Counted from the first letter of the stretch, positions 17,621-27,132 are shown. The stretch: DNA of 44,130 nt from an uncultured bacterium (GCA_949297715.1 CASFTJ010000013.1:1-44130); one strand, 5' to 3'. Notes: a model not told the origin generated them from the sequence alone. Translations and numbers: made by a program.

Positions 17621-18943
17621 CTATTTAGTTTCTACTTTTTCTTTTTTAGGTTTTACAAAATTAACGGAATTTTTTTCCATCAGAAAATCTCTGACTTTGT
17701 CATTTAGAGCCTGCTGAGAAAGTGAAGTGATAATTTCCGGATTTTTGCCAAGCTGTTTCATCAAATCATTTTGGTTCATCCCGTAAGCTGCACTAAGCTG
17801 CCCTAACTTTGCATTAATATCAGCCGGTTCAAGTTTAATGTTTTCTTCCTGCGCAATTTTGCCGATTACTAAAGAGTTTTTGATTCTTATTTTAGCATCT
17901 TCTTTAATTGTATCCGCTAGCTTTTCACTGCCTTCAGTTTTTTCAACTGCATCCCAGCTTAACCCTTGCGCTTGAAGTCTTTGTTTATAATCATTTGTTA
18001 AAGATTCAGCTTCTCTGTCTATCATTGTTTGAGGAATGTCAACACTTGCTGCTTCTACAACTTTTTCAAAAATTGCATTTTCTGATTTTTGTTTATCTGA
18101 ATTTTCTTTTTGATCATCAAGATACTTCTGTATATCAGCTTTCAACTCATCTACTGTTTTAAAAGGCCCGACTTTTTGAGCAAAAGCATCGTTTAATTCA
18201 GGAACTTTTCTTTCTTTAATTTCGTTAAGCTTAATTTTGAAAATTGCCGGCTGACCTTTCAATTTATCATCATGATAATTTTCAGGGAACGTAACTTTGA
18301 TTTCAAATTCATCTCCGATATTTTTGCCAGGAATTTGCTCTGCAAATCCGGGAATAAAGTTTGAATTACCTAAATCTAACGGATAATTTTTGGCATCTCC
18401 GCCTTCTATCTTTTCACCGTTCACATAACCTTCAAAATCAATAACCGCTATATCAGTATCTTTAGCAGCTCTATCAACAACCAACTCTAAAGTTGAATAT
18501 TGATTTAAGATGTTTTGAAGAGCTTTATCGAAAGCATCTACCGGAATTTCCGTACTTTCAACTTCAATTTTTAAATCTTTATATGCACCAAGAACAACAT
18601 CCGGTCTAGTTTCAACTTTGACTTCTACAGTCAAATCCTGCCCTAAAGTATAATCAAAACTTGTAATATAAGGCTGAGTAATAACATCAAGGTCATTTTC
18701 TCTAACAGCTTGTGCGATTGCTGAAGGCATAAGTCTGTCAAGGGCTTCATGCTTAATTCTTTCAGTCCCGACTTGTCTTTCTATTACAGAACGCGGAGCC
18801 TTACCTTTTCTAAAACCGTCTACGTTCACATATTGTGCTATTCTTCTTACGGCTTCATCGTATGCTTTTGCCGCATCTTTAGCAGGTATCGTAATATTTA
18901 TTTTGTAAATATTGTCATTTTCTTTTTCTACTGCAAATTTCAT
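17621..18943 (-). CDS. tig: Trigger factor
   Basis: A 440-residue ribosome-bound chaperone and peptidyl-prolyl isomerase. The ribosome-docking signature GFRKGKAP is at residues 43-50, followed by a PPIase domain (about 150-245: DTDIAVIDFEGYVNGEKIEGG, FPENYHDDKLKGQPAIFKIKL) and a long helical C-domain. It meets nascent chains at the exit tunnel. AAAGGAAAGAG precedes the ATG. It is the first gene of the leftward tig-clpP-clpX-polA run, so the operon promoter should lie in the about 140 bases before it, shared with the divergent acyltransferase gene. Confidence 0.97.
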   Translation of the reverse strand: MKFAVEKENDNIYKINITIPAKDAAKAYDEAVRRIAQYVNVDGFRKGKAPRSVIERQVGTERIKHEALDRLMPSAIAQAVRENDLDVITQPYITSFDYTLGQDLTVEVKVETRPDVVLGAYKDLKIEVESTEIPVDAFDKALQNILNQYSTLELVVDRAAKDTDIAVIDFEGYVNGEKIEGGDAKNYPLDLGNSNFIPGFAEQIPGKNIGDEFEIKVTFPENYHDDKLKGQPAIFKIKLNEIKERKVPELNDAFAQKVGPFKTVDELKADIQKYLDDQKENSDKQKSENAIFEKVVEAASVDIPQTMIDREAESLTNDYKQRLQAQGLSWDAVEKTEGSEKLADTIKEDAKIRIKNSLVIGKIAQEENIKLEPADINAKLGQLSAAYGMNQNDLMKQLGKNPEIITSLSQQALNDKVRDFLMEKNSVNFVKPKKEKVETK

Positions 18944-19086
18944 AACTCTTTCCTTTTACTGATTAACATTAATATCTTTTAAAATTATATCTGAAAAAAC
19001 TTTTTGTGCAAGTCCACCGAAAATACGATATATTAAAGAAAACAGAGTGCTTGCAAAAAAGAAAATTATGTGCTAGCTTAGTCGAT

Positions 19087-19791
19087 ATGGTTAGACTTAT
19101 TAATTCTAACAACTTAATTTATCTAAAACACATCGTAAACGGGATACTTAAGACTCAGGAGATTTTTACAATAATAAAAAGTGTGGATCATCCTGATGTC
19201 GGGCCTTGTCTTTATGCAATTTGGCACGGAAACCAGTTTTGCGTTTACGGAATACCGAACAGAGGCAAAGTTAATGTCCTTGTAAGCACTTCTATGGACG
19301 GAGATATTATTTCATATTGCACCAGAAATCTCGGACTTAAAACCATAAGAGGTTCGACTGCAAGAAGAGGTTCCGTTGGCGGCACCATGCAGATTTTGGA
19401 AGCTTTAAAAAACGGGGAATCCGCAGCTATTATGGTTGACGGGCCTAAAGGTCCAGTTAAAAAAGTAAAAGGCGGAATAATTAAGATTGCTCATATGGCT
19501 AATGTTCCGATTGTTCCTGTTCACTGGTATTCACCGCAATTTAATTTTGTTAAACTGCCAAGCTGGGACAGTTTGACTATGCCGCTTTTGTACACCAGAC
19601 TTATTAACATCTACGGAACACCCATTTATGTTCCAAAAGATCTTGATGCCGAAACTGAAAAAATATACCAGGATAAAATTAAAGAATCTTTGATTAATTT
19701 AGAAGCAAAGGCTCCTCAAATTTATAAGGAGGTTAAAAAAGAAATTCCATGGAAACTAAATCTGGACTTAAATTATCCGCGCTACAATTAA
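19087..19791 (+). CDS. DUF374 lysophospholipid acyltransferase-family protein
   Basis: A protein of 234 residues from this ATG (261 from a GTG at 19006). It has the DUF374/LPLAT pattern: LYAIWHGNQFCVYGI, LVSTSMDGDIIS, IRGSTARRGSVGGTMQILEAL, AAIMVDGPKGPVKKVKGGI and IAHMANVPIVPVHW. The family transfers acyl chains to lipid A-like or other glycolipid acceptors at the inner membrane; the exact acceptor is unknown. I prefer the ATG at 19087 because the longer version would cover the space needed for the divergent tig promoter and has an atypical Cys/Lys-rich start; this is not certain. The 3' end overlaps the nitrilase gene by 43 bases, implying an operon. Confidence 0.85.
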   Translation: MVRLINSNNLIYLKHIVNGILKTQEIFTIIKSVDHPDVGPCLYAIWHGNQFCVYGIPNRGKVNVLVSTSMDGDIISYCTRNLGLKTIRGSTARRGSVGGTMQILEALKNGESAAIMVDGPKGPVKKVKGGIIKIAHMANVPIVPVHWYSPQFNFVKLPSWDSLTMPLLYTRLINIYGTPIYVPKDLDAETEKIYQDKIKESLINLEAKAPQIYKEVKKEIPWKLNLDLNYPRYN

Positions 19792-20576
19792 ATTCCGTAA
19801 CCGGTAATAAACAGACTAATCTTGAAAAAGTCAATAATTTAGTAACTCAAAACATCGCACCTGATACAGATGTTTTAATATTACCGGAAGTTTGGACCAT
19901 AGGTTGGGATTGCGAAGAATTTACAAAAAGCGCTGATTATCTTGAACCTAAAAGCCCTGTATTTCGGCTTTTGTCTTCTATCGCTAAAAAATATAATATC
20001 TGGATTATTGGCGGAAGTTTTATAAGAAAAGCAGAAAACGGACTTTTATACAATAGTTGCCCAATATTTAACAGACAAGGCGAACTTATTGGCGTTTACG
20101 ACAAAAACCACCTTTATTCATACTGCGGATGCAGAGAAGGAAGCTTCATAACCCCCGGTGAATCAGGATTAATTGTCGACATCGAAGGGATTAAAACCGG
20201 AATTACAATATGTTATGATATAAGATTTCCTGAAATTTTCAGAGAATACAGAAAGCAAGGTGCTCATTTATTTATAAATGCCGCGGCCTGGGGTAGTGAA
20301 AAGCCGATTCCTTGGGAAATGCTTACAAAAGCAAGAGCTATCGAAAATCAGGCTTATATGGTTGCCCTCACTCAGTGCGGAAATATTGACCTTAAACATG
20401 CAAATATAGGGCATTCAAGGATTATTGATTATTTAGGAAACACTATCTCCGAAATTAAAGACCAAAAAGAAGGTTTTATGAGTGCAATTATTGACTTTTC
20501 CGAAATGGAAAAATACAGAAAACAATGCACTATCTTAAATGATTTAAAAAACAATTACGAGGTAATAACTAAATGA
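19749..20576 (+). CDS. Carbon-nitrogen hydrolase (nitrilase/omega-amidase superfamily)
   Basis: A 275-residue member of the nitrilase superfamily. The catalytic triad is complete: E47 (LPEVW), K119 (YDKNHLYS) and C155 (ITICYDIRFPE). The overall pattern (LQLNSVTGNKQTNLEKV, GGSFIR, TKARAIENQAYMVALTQCG, GHSRIIDYLG) is closest to omega-amidase/NIT2-like enzymes that hydrolyse alpha-keto-omega-amides, but substrate cannot be assigned. It overlaps the acyltransferase before it and shares ATGA with the carboxypeptidase gene after it, so the three are translationally coupled. It ends in TGA. An AAGGAGG is present 17 bases before the ATG. Confidence 0.9.
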   Translation: METKSGLKLSALQLNSVTGNKQTNLEKVNNLVTQNIAPDTDVLILPEVWTIGWDCEEFTKSADYLEPKSPVFRLLSSIAKKYNIWIIGGSFIRKAENGLLYNSCPIFNRQGELIGVYDKNHLYSYCGCREGSFITPGESGLIVDIEGIKTGITICYDIRFPEIFREYRKQGAHLFINAAAWGSEKPIPWEMLTKARAIENQAYMVALTQCGNIDLKHANIGHSRIIDYLGNTISEIKDQKEGFMSAIIDFSEMEKYRKQCTILNDLKNNYEVITK

Positions 20577-21922
20577 AAAAAGTTCTTTTAACTTTTATTC
20601 TTATTATGTGCGGGCTTTCGGTAAATGCCATACCAGCGTCAATTGATGCTGCAATATCAGATACACATGTTAATAAAGACGCAATCTCAATCTCCGTTAA
20701 AAACACAACCGACGGAAAAACTTTATATGAACATAATCCCAATTCTCCGATTCCGCCGGCTTCCACTCTTAAAACAATTACGGCAACCGTTGCTGCTGAT
20801 ATGCTTGGAAATGATTACGAATTTAAGACTTCTCTTTATAAAACTTCTGACAACAGCCTGTATTTAAAATTAAGCGCAGATCCGATGCTTACTAAAGGTG
20901 ACCTTGAAACTCTTATGAAATCGGCAGCATCTAAAAAAATTGTCGAACCTAAGGCTTTTTATATTGATGATTATGTAATTGACGGAGTTGAATGGGGAGA
21001 AGGCTGGCAATGGGATGATGATTTAAATCCGCTTATGCCTAAATTCAGTTCTTATAACCTCGACGGCAACCTTCTCAATATTATAATAGATCCCAAAAAG
21101 AAAGGTGCTCCGGCTTCAATTAGACTTTCTACGTTTTACCCTGTGACATTTATGAATCTTACGGTATCTTCCGATAAAAATTCAATAGAAATTTTACGAA
21201 ATAACCATATTGCACCTGATGTTATTACAATCAAGGGCGAAGTAGATTCCAGAATTCAAGATAAAATTCCTGTAAACTCACCAAAAAGATACTTTATAAT
21301 AAAACTTGAGGAAGCAATAAGTTCCGCTAAACTCGGATATTACGGAGCTTTTCCGCAAAAGAAACTGCCATCCTCAAACGTAACCCTTGTAAGCGAAATA
21401 CAACATCCCATTAATCCGGTTCTAAAAAGCATATACAAGTCTAGCGATAATATGATGGCTGAAACCTTGTTTAAAGTTGCAGGCGGGAAATTTGTCAATA
21501 ATACCGGCTCTATTAAAAGTGCTATCTCAATGTTTGACGAATACTGTAAAAAGCATAATCTTAACAACGAAAATATAAGAATTACGGACGGAAGCGGAGT
21601 ATCTAAAAACAATCTTATGACTGCGGATTTTATGACCGATTTTTTAGTGCTTCAAGCTGAAAGACCTGATTTTGAAAACTTTATGACAATGCTGCCGACA
21701 GCAGGCGAAGGCACTTTATCAAACAGAATGCTTTATTTTAAAGACGTTATTTATGCAAAAACCGGTACTTTATCTGATATCAGCGCAATTTGCGGGTATA
21801 TAAAAACCAGAAACGGAAATCTTGTGGCTTTTGATATTATGATTAATGACGCAAAATTAAGTTCTTCTGACAAGAAGGCGACAGAAGAACAGATAATCCG
21901 GGCAATTTACAATAAATATTAA
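20573..21922 (+). CDS. dacB: D-alanyl-D-alanine carboxypeptidase/endopeptidase (PBP4, peptidase S13)
   Basis: A 449-residue periplasmic penicillin-binding protein with a signal peptide (KKVLLTFILIMCGLSVNA). Active-site motifs are SxxK at S64-K67 (PASTLK), SxN as SSDNMMAE and KTG as AKTGTL. The large insert between SxxK and SxN is characteristic of class C/PBP4. It trims or opens peptidoglycan cross-links. The start overlaps the nitrilase stop (ATGA). Co-occurrence with a lipid acyltransferase points to an envelope operon. Length and motifs look complete. Confidence 0.94.
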   Translation: MKKVLLTFILIMCGLSVNAIPASIDAAISDTHVNKDAISISVKNTTDGKTLYEHNPNSPIPPASTLKTITATVAADMLGNDYEFKTSLYKTSDNSLYLKLSADPMLTKGDLETLMKSAASKKIVEPKAFYIDDYVIDGVEWGEGWQWDDDLNPLMPKFSSYNLDGNLLNIIIDPKKKGAPASIRLSTFYPVTFMNLTVSSDKNSIEILRNNHIAPDVITIKGEVDSRIQDKIPVNSPKRYFIIKLEEAISSAKLGYYGAFPQKKLPSSNVTLVSEIQHPINPVLKSIYKSSDNMMAETLFKVAGGKFVNNTGSIKSAISMFDEYCKKHNLNNENIRITDGSGVSKNNLMTADFMTDFLVLQAERPDFENFMTMLPTAGEGTLSNRMLYFKDVIYAKTGTLSDISAICGYIKTRNGNLVAFDIMINDAKLSSSDKKATEEQIIRAIYNKY

Positions 21923-21958
21923 ACGGATAGAGCGGATGTAGAATACACAGAATAGGAA

Positions 21959-22789
21959 TTATGCATCTTTAACTTTATTCACTGAATACACACCGACTAA
22001 AACACCTGCAATCCCTGCAAGTATTCCACCCATTATTGAGGAATATGTTCTGGATTTAGGTATATATTTCTTGACCATAGAATAGTCTTTTTTAAGATCT
22101 TCCTGAACTCTTAATGTGGCAAGTTTTTCGTACATAACATTGGCTCTCGTTGAAACAGCACGCATAACTTTATTCCATTGTTCGCTGATTGCTTTGCCTT
22201 TATCAGGAAGATTAAGAATAGCCTCTTCTCTTGCTGCTCTAAAGGAACTGCGTGCCTTTTTATATGCTTTTAACGGTTTATCCACTGCAAGCTGCGCATC
22301 AGCAAAATCTCTGGCGGCTGCCTTCATTTCAAGATATAAATTTGTATCTTTTGGATTTGCAACGGCTTTATTATGCGCAAGTATCAGCTTGTTTTTTAAT
22401 TCCATATAATTGGCATCCTTCAAAGACTGCTGATAAAGTGCTTTTGTTTGAGCTACTTCTGAAACAAACTTGTCTTCTACATTAACGTCATTTACCATTT
22501 TACGCCATAAGGAAGCAGCCGGACGAATTTCTTCTTTTGTAATCTGCTTTCCTGAATCCAGATAAGATTTTGTCGCACCTCTAAGCGATTCTACAGCTTT
22601 GCTTTCTTCTTTTGTGGCTGTCCTCATTGCACTTGGCGAAAAAATCTTATCAAAAGTTTTGTCATCCTGCATTATCAATCGTTCAAGTGTAAACTTTCTC
22701 GGCGCCAATATATACCCTGCACCAAGCCCTAAACCTGATGAAATCGCACCAACTCCACACGGAGATACAGAAACCGTATTTGAACCCAT
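21959..22789 (-). CDS. Helical protein of unknown function with two hydrophobic ends
   Basis: A 276-residue protein I do not recognise. A Gly/Ser-rich hydrophobic N-terminal segment (GVGAISSGLGLGAGYILAP, about 12-30) and a C-terminal one (SSIMGGILAGIAGVLVGVYSV, about 250-270) flank a long, charged, Ala/Lys/Glu-rich helical middle with coiled-coil character (e.g. KARSSFRAAREEAILNL). It could span or tether to a membrane at both ends. ATAGGAGT precedes the ATG. It is convergent with dacB and not obviously in an operon. Likely lineage-specific. Confidence 0.7.
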   Translation of the reverse strand: MGSNTVSVSPCGVGAISSGLGLGAGYILAPRKFTLERLIMQDDKTFDKIFSPSAMRTATKEESKAVESLRGATKSYLDSGKQITKEEIRPAASLWRKMVNDVNVEDKFVSEVAQTKALYQQSLKDANYMELKNKLILAHNKAVANPKDTNLYLEMKAAARDFADAQLAVDKPLKAYKKARSSFRAAREEAILNLPDKGKAISEQWNKVMRAVSTRANVMYEKLATLRVQEDLKKDYSMVKKYIPKSRTYSSIMGGILAGIAGVLVGVYSVNKVKDA

Positions 22790-22951
22790 ACCGACACTCC
22801 TATATTCCTCAAATGTAAACCACTAAAACTACCAGATACATTATTACTCATAAATTAAATTTTTGTGGATTTTTTTTAGTTTTTTTTACAAGTTGTTACA
22901 ATTATGAAAACTGTAAAGACTGTGTTATATTAAAGGAGGAGATGTAGAAAA

Positions 22952-23800
22952 ATGGATCCTTTAATTAGTATCATAACACCCACACTTAATATTGTAGAAA
23001 ACGAGCACGCAGATGAATTTAATCTTCTTGTTACTCTTTTGGAAATGCAAACATATCCTAATATTGAGCATATAGTTATAGACGGATCTTCTACAGACGA
23101 AACAATTAATCTATTAAAGGATTACAAAAACAAAGGCTATATAAACTTTTTTACCGAAAAAGATACAGGAAAATACCACGCACTCAATAAAGGAATTATG
23201 AGGGCAAAAGGCAAATACATAGCATTTTTAAGTTGTGACGATTTCTACCATGATATAACCGCAATTGCGGATGCAGTTAATGCTATGGAAAATGAAAAAG
23301 CAGACTTTCTGTTTTCTCCTGCATACTGCAGGCACCCTGAAGGATACACTTATCTTTTCATGCCTGCGATGTACAATGCATTCCAAGTTATTCCCTGTGC
23401 TCGTCAGGGGATGATTTTCAAGCGTTCCGTACTTGAAGAAGAACGCTATTTTGACGAAAAATTTAAAATCATGTCTGATATGGATTTAATAATCAGACTT
23501 CTTATGAAAAGACGCAAAGGTATATTTTTTGAAACTAATTTTACAACCTATAAATTAAGCGAAAAAACATACCAGAATGATGAACAATGTATTAATGAAA
23601 CAAGATTGATTTTCCATAAAAACTACCGAACACTTGCACCTCTAAATGATGAAACATTAGAAGCAATGGTATTTTATTCTGAATTTCCGCCTGAACTTCT
23701 TAATAAACTTGCAGGATATTTTTCACCTGATGACAGAGATTTGTTCTTTGATCGCTGCGAACAAATGCACCAATTAAGAATTCAGCAATACGGAGGATAA
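22952..23800 (+). CDS. Glycosyltransferase family 2
   Basis: A 282-residue GT-A fold transferase: SIITPTLNIVENEHADEF, EMQTYPNIEHIVIDGSSTDET, EKDTGKYHALNKGIMRAKGKYIAFLSCDDFYHD with the metal-binding DD at 96-97, then a basic acceptor region. The TYPNIEHIVIDGSSTDGT style is typical of WcaA-like enzymes adding sugars to surface polysaccharides; donor and acceptor are unknown. A strong AAAGGAGGAG lies before the ATG. It stands alone between convergent or opposite-strand genes, not in a polysaccharide cluster. Confidence 0.92.
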   Translation: MDPLISIITPTLNIVENEHADEFNLLVTLLEMQTYPNIEHIVIDGSSTDETINLLKDYKNKGYINFFTEKDTGKYHALNKGIMRAKGKYIAFLSCDDFYHDITAIADAVNAMENEKADFLFSPAYCRHPEGYTYLFMPAMYNAFQVIPCARQGMIFKRSVLEEERYFDEKFKIMSDMDLIIRLLMKRRKGIFFETNFTTYKLSEKTYQNDEQCINETRLIFHKNYRTLAPLNDETLEAMVFYSEFPPELLNKLAGYFSPDDRDLFFDRCEQMHQLRIQQYGG

Positions 23801-23805
23801 TAAAA

Positions 23806-23838
23806 AACCGGCATCTTGTTTTTGTAAGTCTGCCGGTT
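23806..23838 (-). terminator. Terminator overlapping the stop codon of the axial-like gene
   Basis: Hairpin AACCGGCA / TGCCGGTT with a T run only on the leftward strand. The stem contains part of the stop codon of the leftward gene (stop at 23837-23839), so it ends that transcript with almost no 3' UTR. It may also block the convergent glycosyltransferase transcript. Confidence 0.75.
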
Positions 23839-25306
23839 AGCCAAATGTTTTAAATGATCCTTCAACGTTCTTTTCAATAACTTTTTCGACTGAATCCATT
23901 TCGGTTTGTATTGCGTTTTGCTCGGTGTCTAACTGTTGAAGTCGAAGTTCAAGGTTTTTGTCCTGAGCCTGAATAATTTCAATTTTTGCGTTAATCTGAT
24001 CAATAGACTGATCATACAAATATTTTTCATGTTCATACTCATTCATTGCATCATTATAAGCATCTTGATCAGTTACTGTAGAAGTTGTCAAAGCATACGT
24101 TGAATAAGTTCCGGTACCGTCATCATTCGGAATAGATATTGAGATGAATCTTCCGGATGAATCTCTTTCAACTCGGCATCCTCCTACAGCTTTAACTTCT
24201 TTAACTTTTGTATCACTGCCGATTGTATAGCAATTTATATTTGTCAAAATATTACCGTTTTCATCAGTATTACCTGCATTATTTTCAAGATCAGCTTTTT
24301 TATAAAAATAAGGAACAGCATCACCTGTAGTTGTATTTTCAACATATCTTACGTACCATTCATCAGTTCCGTATTTTTGATTAAGCTGTGCAATCCAAGC
24401 TTCCTCTTCTTTCAACGCTGCAGAAACTTCCTCCGGTGTAAGACCACCAAAATACGGATCATTTTCAAGTCCGGGATAAGTTGTAATTCTGTTTATATCA
24501 GCATCCGTCAAAACATAACGATTGGTAGTTTCAACAATTCCTTCTTTTACATAATTACCGTCAGCATCTTTCTGAACAAGAGTTACAGCTTTCTCTGGAT
24601 CAGTTGCGTTTTCATCCCAAAGATAAATAACAAGCATATCTTCATTAATATCGGGACGTAAAACTTCATTACCTTCATCATTAAGTGTATAAAAAGAACC
24701 GTCTTCTTTTTTATAAACCAATTCTGAATCTGCCAAACTTGATCCAACTAAAGAATATTCGAAATTTGCAATATCTTCGGATGTGCAAGGTACCACCCCT
24801 TGAGTCTTTGTAACCTTATCAATTACATACTCTGAACCTTCCTGTCTTACAGGATATTCAACACCATCAATAGTAATTGAATTACCTATAACAGGAATAG
24901 TATCAGCAGTACCAAGTTCTCTTAACTTTGTTGCACCAACAAAATATTCTCCACCTTGTACATTAATAATACTTGAAGAAGCTGCAACAGGCACATAATC
25001 ATCTTGCCATTTGGAAAGATAACTTACGGTATAAGTTCCGCCATTAGCAATCAAGGCTGTAATTTCATTAGTCAATGCCCCATCATCAAATGTGTAAACC
25101 GTTTTTGTATAACTGTCAACAGAAGGAGGTACAGGTACCGACATACCCAACAAGTCATTATAGTAATTGGCAGACTGATTAGACAATGAAGTTCGCTGTT
25201 GGTTAATTTGCTGGCCTTCGAACTCAATATTTGTCTTTCTGGCTGTCAAACCTAAGAATCTAGCTTGTGAAGCTGCCATTCCCATAATTGGCTTTTTCCT
25301 TTCCAT
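23837..25306 (-). CDS. Coiled-coil, axial-like exported protein (lineage-specific)
   Basis: A 489-residue protein with no classical signal peptide. The N-terminal helix (MGMAASQARFLGLTARKTNI, then EFEGQQINQQRTSLSNQSAN) and the C-terminal helix (about 425-489, YDQSIDQINAKIEIIQAQDK to the end KNVEGSFKTFG) are heptad-rich. They flank a large beta-rich middle with poor repeats (about 55-415). Helical ends around a variable centre is the plan of flagellin, hook and other axial proteins. I recall similar MGMAASQARFL starts in Gastranaerophilales but no defined function. ATG8 (25285) is an alternative start because GGAAAGG precedes it. It is read after the metalloprotease gene on the same strand, 116 bases apart. 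Confidence 0.7.
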   Translation of the reverse strand: MERKKPIMGMAASQARFLGLTARKTNIEFEGQQINQQRTSLSNQSANYYNDLLGMSVPVPPSVDSYTKTVYTFDDGALTNEITALIANGGTYTVSYLSKWQDDYVPVAASSSIINVQGGEYFVGATKLRELGTADTIPVIGNSITIDGVEYPVRQEGSEYVIDKVTKTQGVVPCTSEDIANFEYSLVGSSLADSELVYKKEDGSFYTLNDEGNEVLRPDINEDMLVIYLWDENATDPEKAVTLVQKDADGNYVKEGIVETTNRYVLTDADINRITTYPGLENDPYFGGLTPEEVSAALKEEEAWIAQLNQKYGTDEWYVRYVENTTTGDAVPYFYKKADLENNAGNTDENGNILTNINCYTIGSDTKVKEVKAVGGCRVERDSSGRFISISIPNDDGTGTYSTYALTTSTVTDQDAYNDAMNEYEHEKYLYDQSIDQINAKIEIIQAQDKNLELRLQQLDTEQNAIQTEMDSVEKVIEKNVEGSFKTFG

Positions 25307-25364
25307 TTAGTTCCATTATTCAAATAAACGGCTTAAAATAGTGGAAACTTTAATAATACAAGTA

Positions 25365-25390
25365 TTAATGTTACAAATTTGTAACATTAA
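25365..25390. promoter_or_regulatory. 26-bp perfect palindrome, candidate operator
   Basis: A perfect 26-base palindrome with core GTTACAAATTTGTAAC lies in the gap between the metalloprotease gene and the axial-like gene, about 60 bases upstream of the latter's start. It has no T run, so it is not a simple terminator. A related inverted repeat with GTTAC/GTAAC arms occurs at 31857-31876. Confidence 0.5.
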
Positions 25391-25422
25391 ATTACATTAA
25401 AACCATTTTCATACTAAATATT

Positions 25423-27132
25423 TTATGCGTAAGTCCACCATTTCCAATCAGGAACAGCCTCAACACCAACTTCGACTAAATTACCATAATCATCATATTT
25501 CTTTTGATTTGTATCATAAGCAGCTTGAATATGTGCAATAATTGCATCTTTCTCTTTATCGCCGTCGACAGCACCTGCCATTCCTAATCCGAGAGGGCTA
25601 TTTGATTTATATATATCGCCTGCAATACTATCAATATAATCCGCATCTGTTTGATATGCCATATATTCTCCCCAAGCAGCACTCGCAAGGTATCTCAAAC
25701 GTATTCCTTTCTCTGAAGTCAAATCCATAGTAGTTCTGTTGGCAGTATACCAATTATAATCAGCCTGAGACAAAGCACCAATATCATATAATTGGTCAAG
25801 CAAAGCTTGACTCGGAGAAGTATAATAATAACTTCCACCACTTTCATATAAAATACTATACTGATATGCAGTTGCATGAGTAAGTTCGTGAACAAGTGTA
25901 TCTACAGCTGTATACCAAGCTTCATCCAACAATCTTATATCCAAAGTAAGCCCGCAATCACCAAACCCGGCAGAATCAGAATCGGTTCCCCAAGTTGTAA
26001 TATCATATTTACCATCATAAACCTCTGGAATACCTGCTGATTGATAAGCTCCTAGAGTAAAGTCCCCAGAACCCGTAAATCCCGGATTTAAATCCATAAA
26101 CCCGATTTGTCCTATTTTTATTGTCTTACCTGGCTGAGCATCAGTCTGACTTAAAAGTCTATCTAAGGCCTCTATTTGCGCTGTTAAACCTGCAGCCTTC
26201 AAATACTCTCTGGTTCTATCAATTATATAATTAAGCTTTTGCATATCACTAAGGGAATCATACTCACTTTGAAGTTGAGCAGCATAACTTTCAACTTTTG
26301 ATTTATAAGCAGCAAATGAATCTCCTATTTCTTCGCCTATCAGCTTTTTTATTTCTGTTACGGTCAGAATACCGTTATCATCTTCATCTAACGCATCAAA
26401 TACCCTGTTGATTGACCCGAAAAAATCATAATTAGCGTCTTCCCATCGGTCATTATGCGACAGTTCAACCAACTGAGCTCTAGTAATTCCTGTTGATGCC
26501 GAAATTGTCGGATCCTGCTCGTGTAACCAATCAAACATACTTTCAACATCATCAAATTCATTTATAAATGACGGTTTCGGTTCTTCTGGTTCCTCAGGTT
26601 CTTCTGTTTCACCGCCTTCGCCGCCGGGTTCTACGGTGGAACCGCCTTCGCCTTCCTCGCCGCTTTCACCGCCGGGTTCTGTTTCTGTTTTTTTATGGTG
26701 TAAATCATAAATTATTTTCTTTATATTATAAATTTCAGATTCTGTTAAATCAGTAAATGTAACCGAATACTGGCTATCTATGGTTAAATCTGATACTATC
26801 TTTTCACCAATATCATCAGCATATTCAATTTTTCCACCTGCAGTACTACTTGTTACTAAACTGCTTGCATTAGGATTTGCAGTTTCTGTTTTTCCGCTAT
26901 TACTAACAGTTAACCCTTTAGCATACCCTGCAGCAAGTTCATCAGCTATTGAATAAACCGTCGCATCCTTGTTGGCAGCAAGCAACTCATTAACAATACT
27001 AGTTGTATCAACAGAATTTGCAGAAACTCCCGCTTCTGAAGCTGATTTTTCAACCTCAGTTTTTACCTGTTTTTGCAACTCCGCTGCCTGCGATTTAGCT
27101 ACAATTGTCAATAATTTTTGATTTATCTGCAT
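25423..27132 (-). CDS. EF-hand-containing HExxH metallopeptidase-like protein
   Basis: A 569-residue protein without a classical signal peptide. N-terminal helical region (1-60), then a Glu/Gly/Pro-rich low-complexity linker (about 147-184). One canonical EF-hand loop DEDDNGILTVTE (about 247-258) follows. A zincin motif HELTH at about 416-420 (DTLVHELTHATAYQ) has a downstream GEY (about 480) that could supply the third zinc ligand. This suggests a calcium-responsive zinc protease. It ends in WKWWTYA. Function and substrate are inferred only from the motifs. Its neighbour downstream is the axial-like coiled-coil protein, so the two may be exported together; flagellinolysin offers a precedent for a protease built into an appendage. 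Confidence 0.72.
   Translation of the reverse strand: MQINQKLLTIVAKSQAAELQKQVKTEVEKSASEAGVSANSVDTTSIVNELLAANKDATVYSIADELAAGYAKGLTVSNSGKTETANPNASSLVTSSTAGGKIEYADDIGEKIVSDLTIDSQYSVTFTDLTESEIYNIKKIIYDLHHKKTETEPGGESGEEGEGGSTVEPGGEGGETEEPEEPEEPKPSFINEFDDVESMFDWLHEQDPTISASTGITRAQLVELSHNDRWEDANYDFFGSINRVFDALDEDDNGILTVTEIKKLIGEEIGDSFAAYKSKVESYAAQLQSEYDSLSDMQKLNYIIDRTREYLKAAGLTAQIEALDRLLSQTDAQPGKTIKIGQIGFMDLNPGFTGSGDFTLGAYQSAGIPEVYDGKYDITTWGTDSDSAGFGDCGLTLDIRLLDEAWYTAVDTLVHELTHATAYQYSILYESGGSYYYTSPSQALLDQLYDIGALSQADYNWYTANRTTMDLTSEKGIRLRYLASAAWGEYMAYQTDADYIDSIAGDIYKSNSPLGLGMAGAVDGDKEKDAIIAHIQAAYDTNQKKYDDYGNLVEVGVEAVPDWKWWTYA

Noticed and set aside
22861-22930. Third copy of the GTTAC/GTAAC operator before the glycosyltransferase
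   Set aside because: GTTACA is present but the partner arm is only TGTAAA at larger distance, so the match is too weak.
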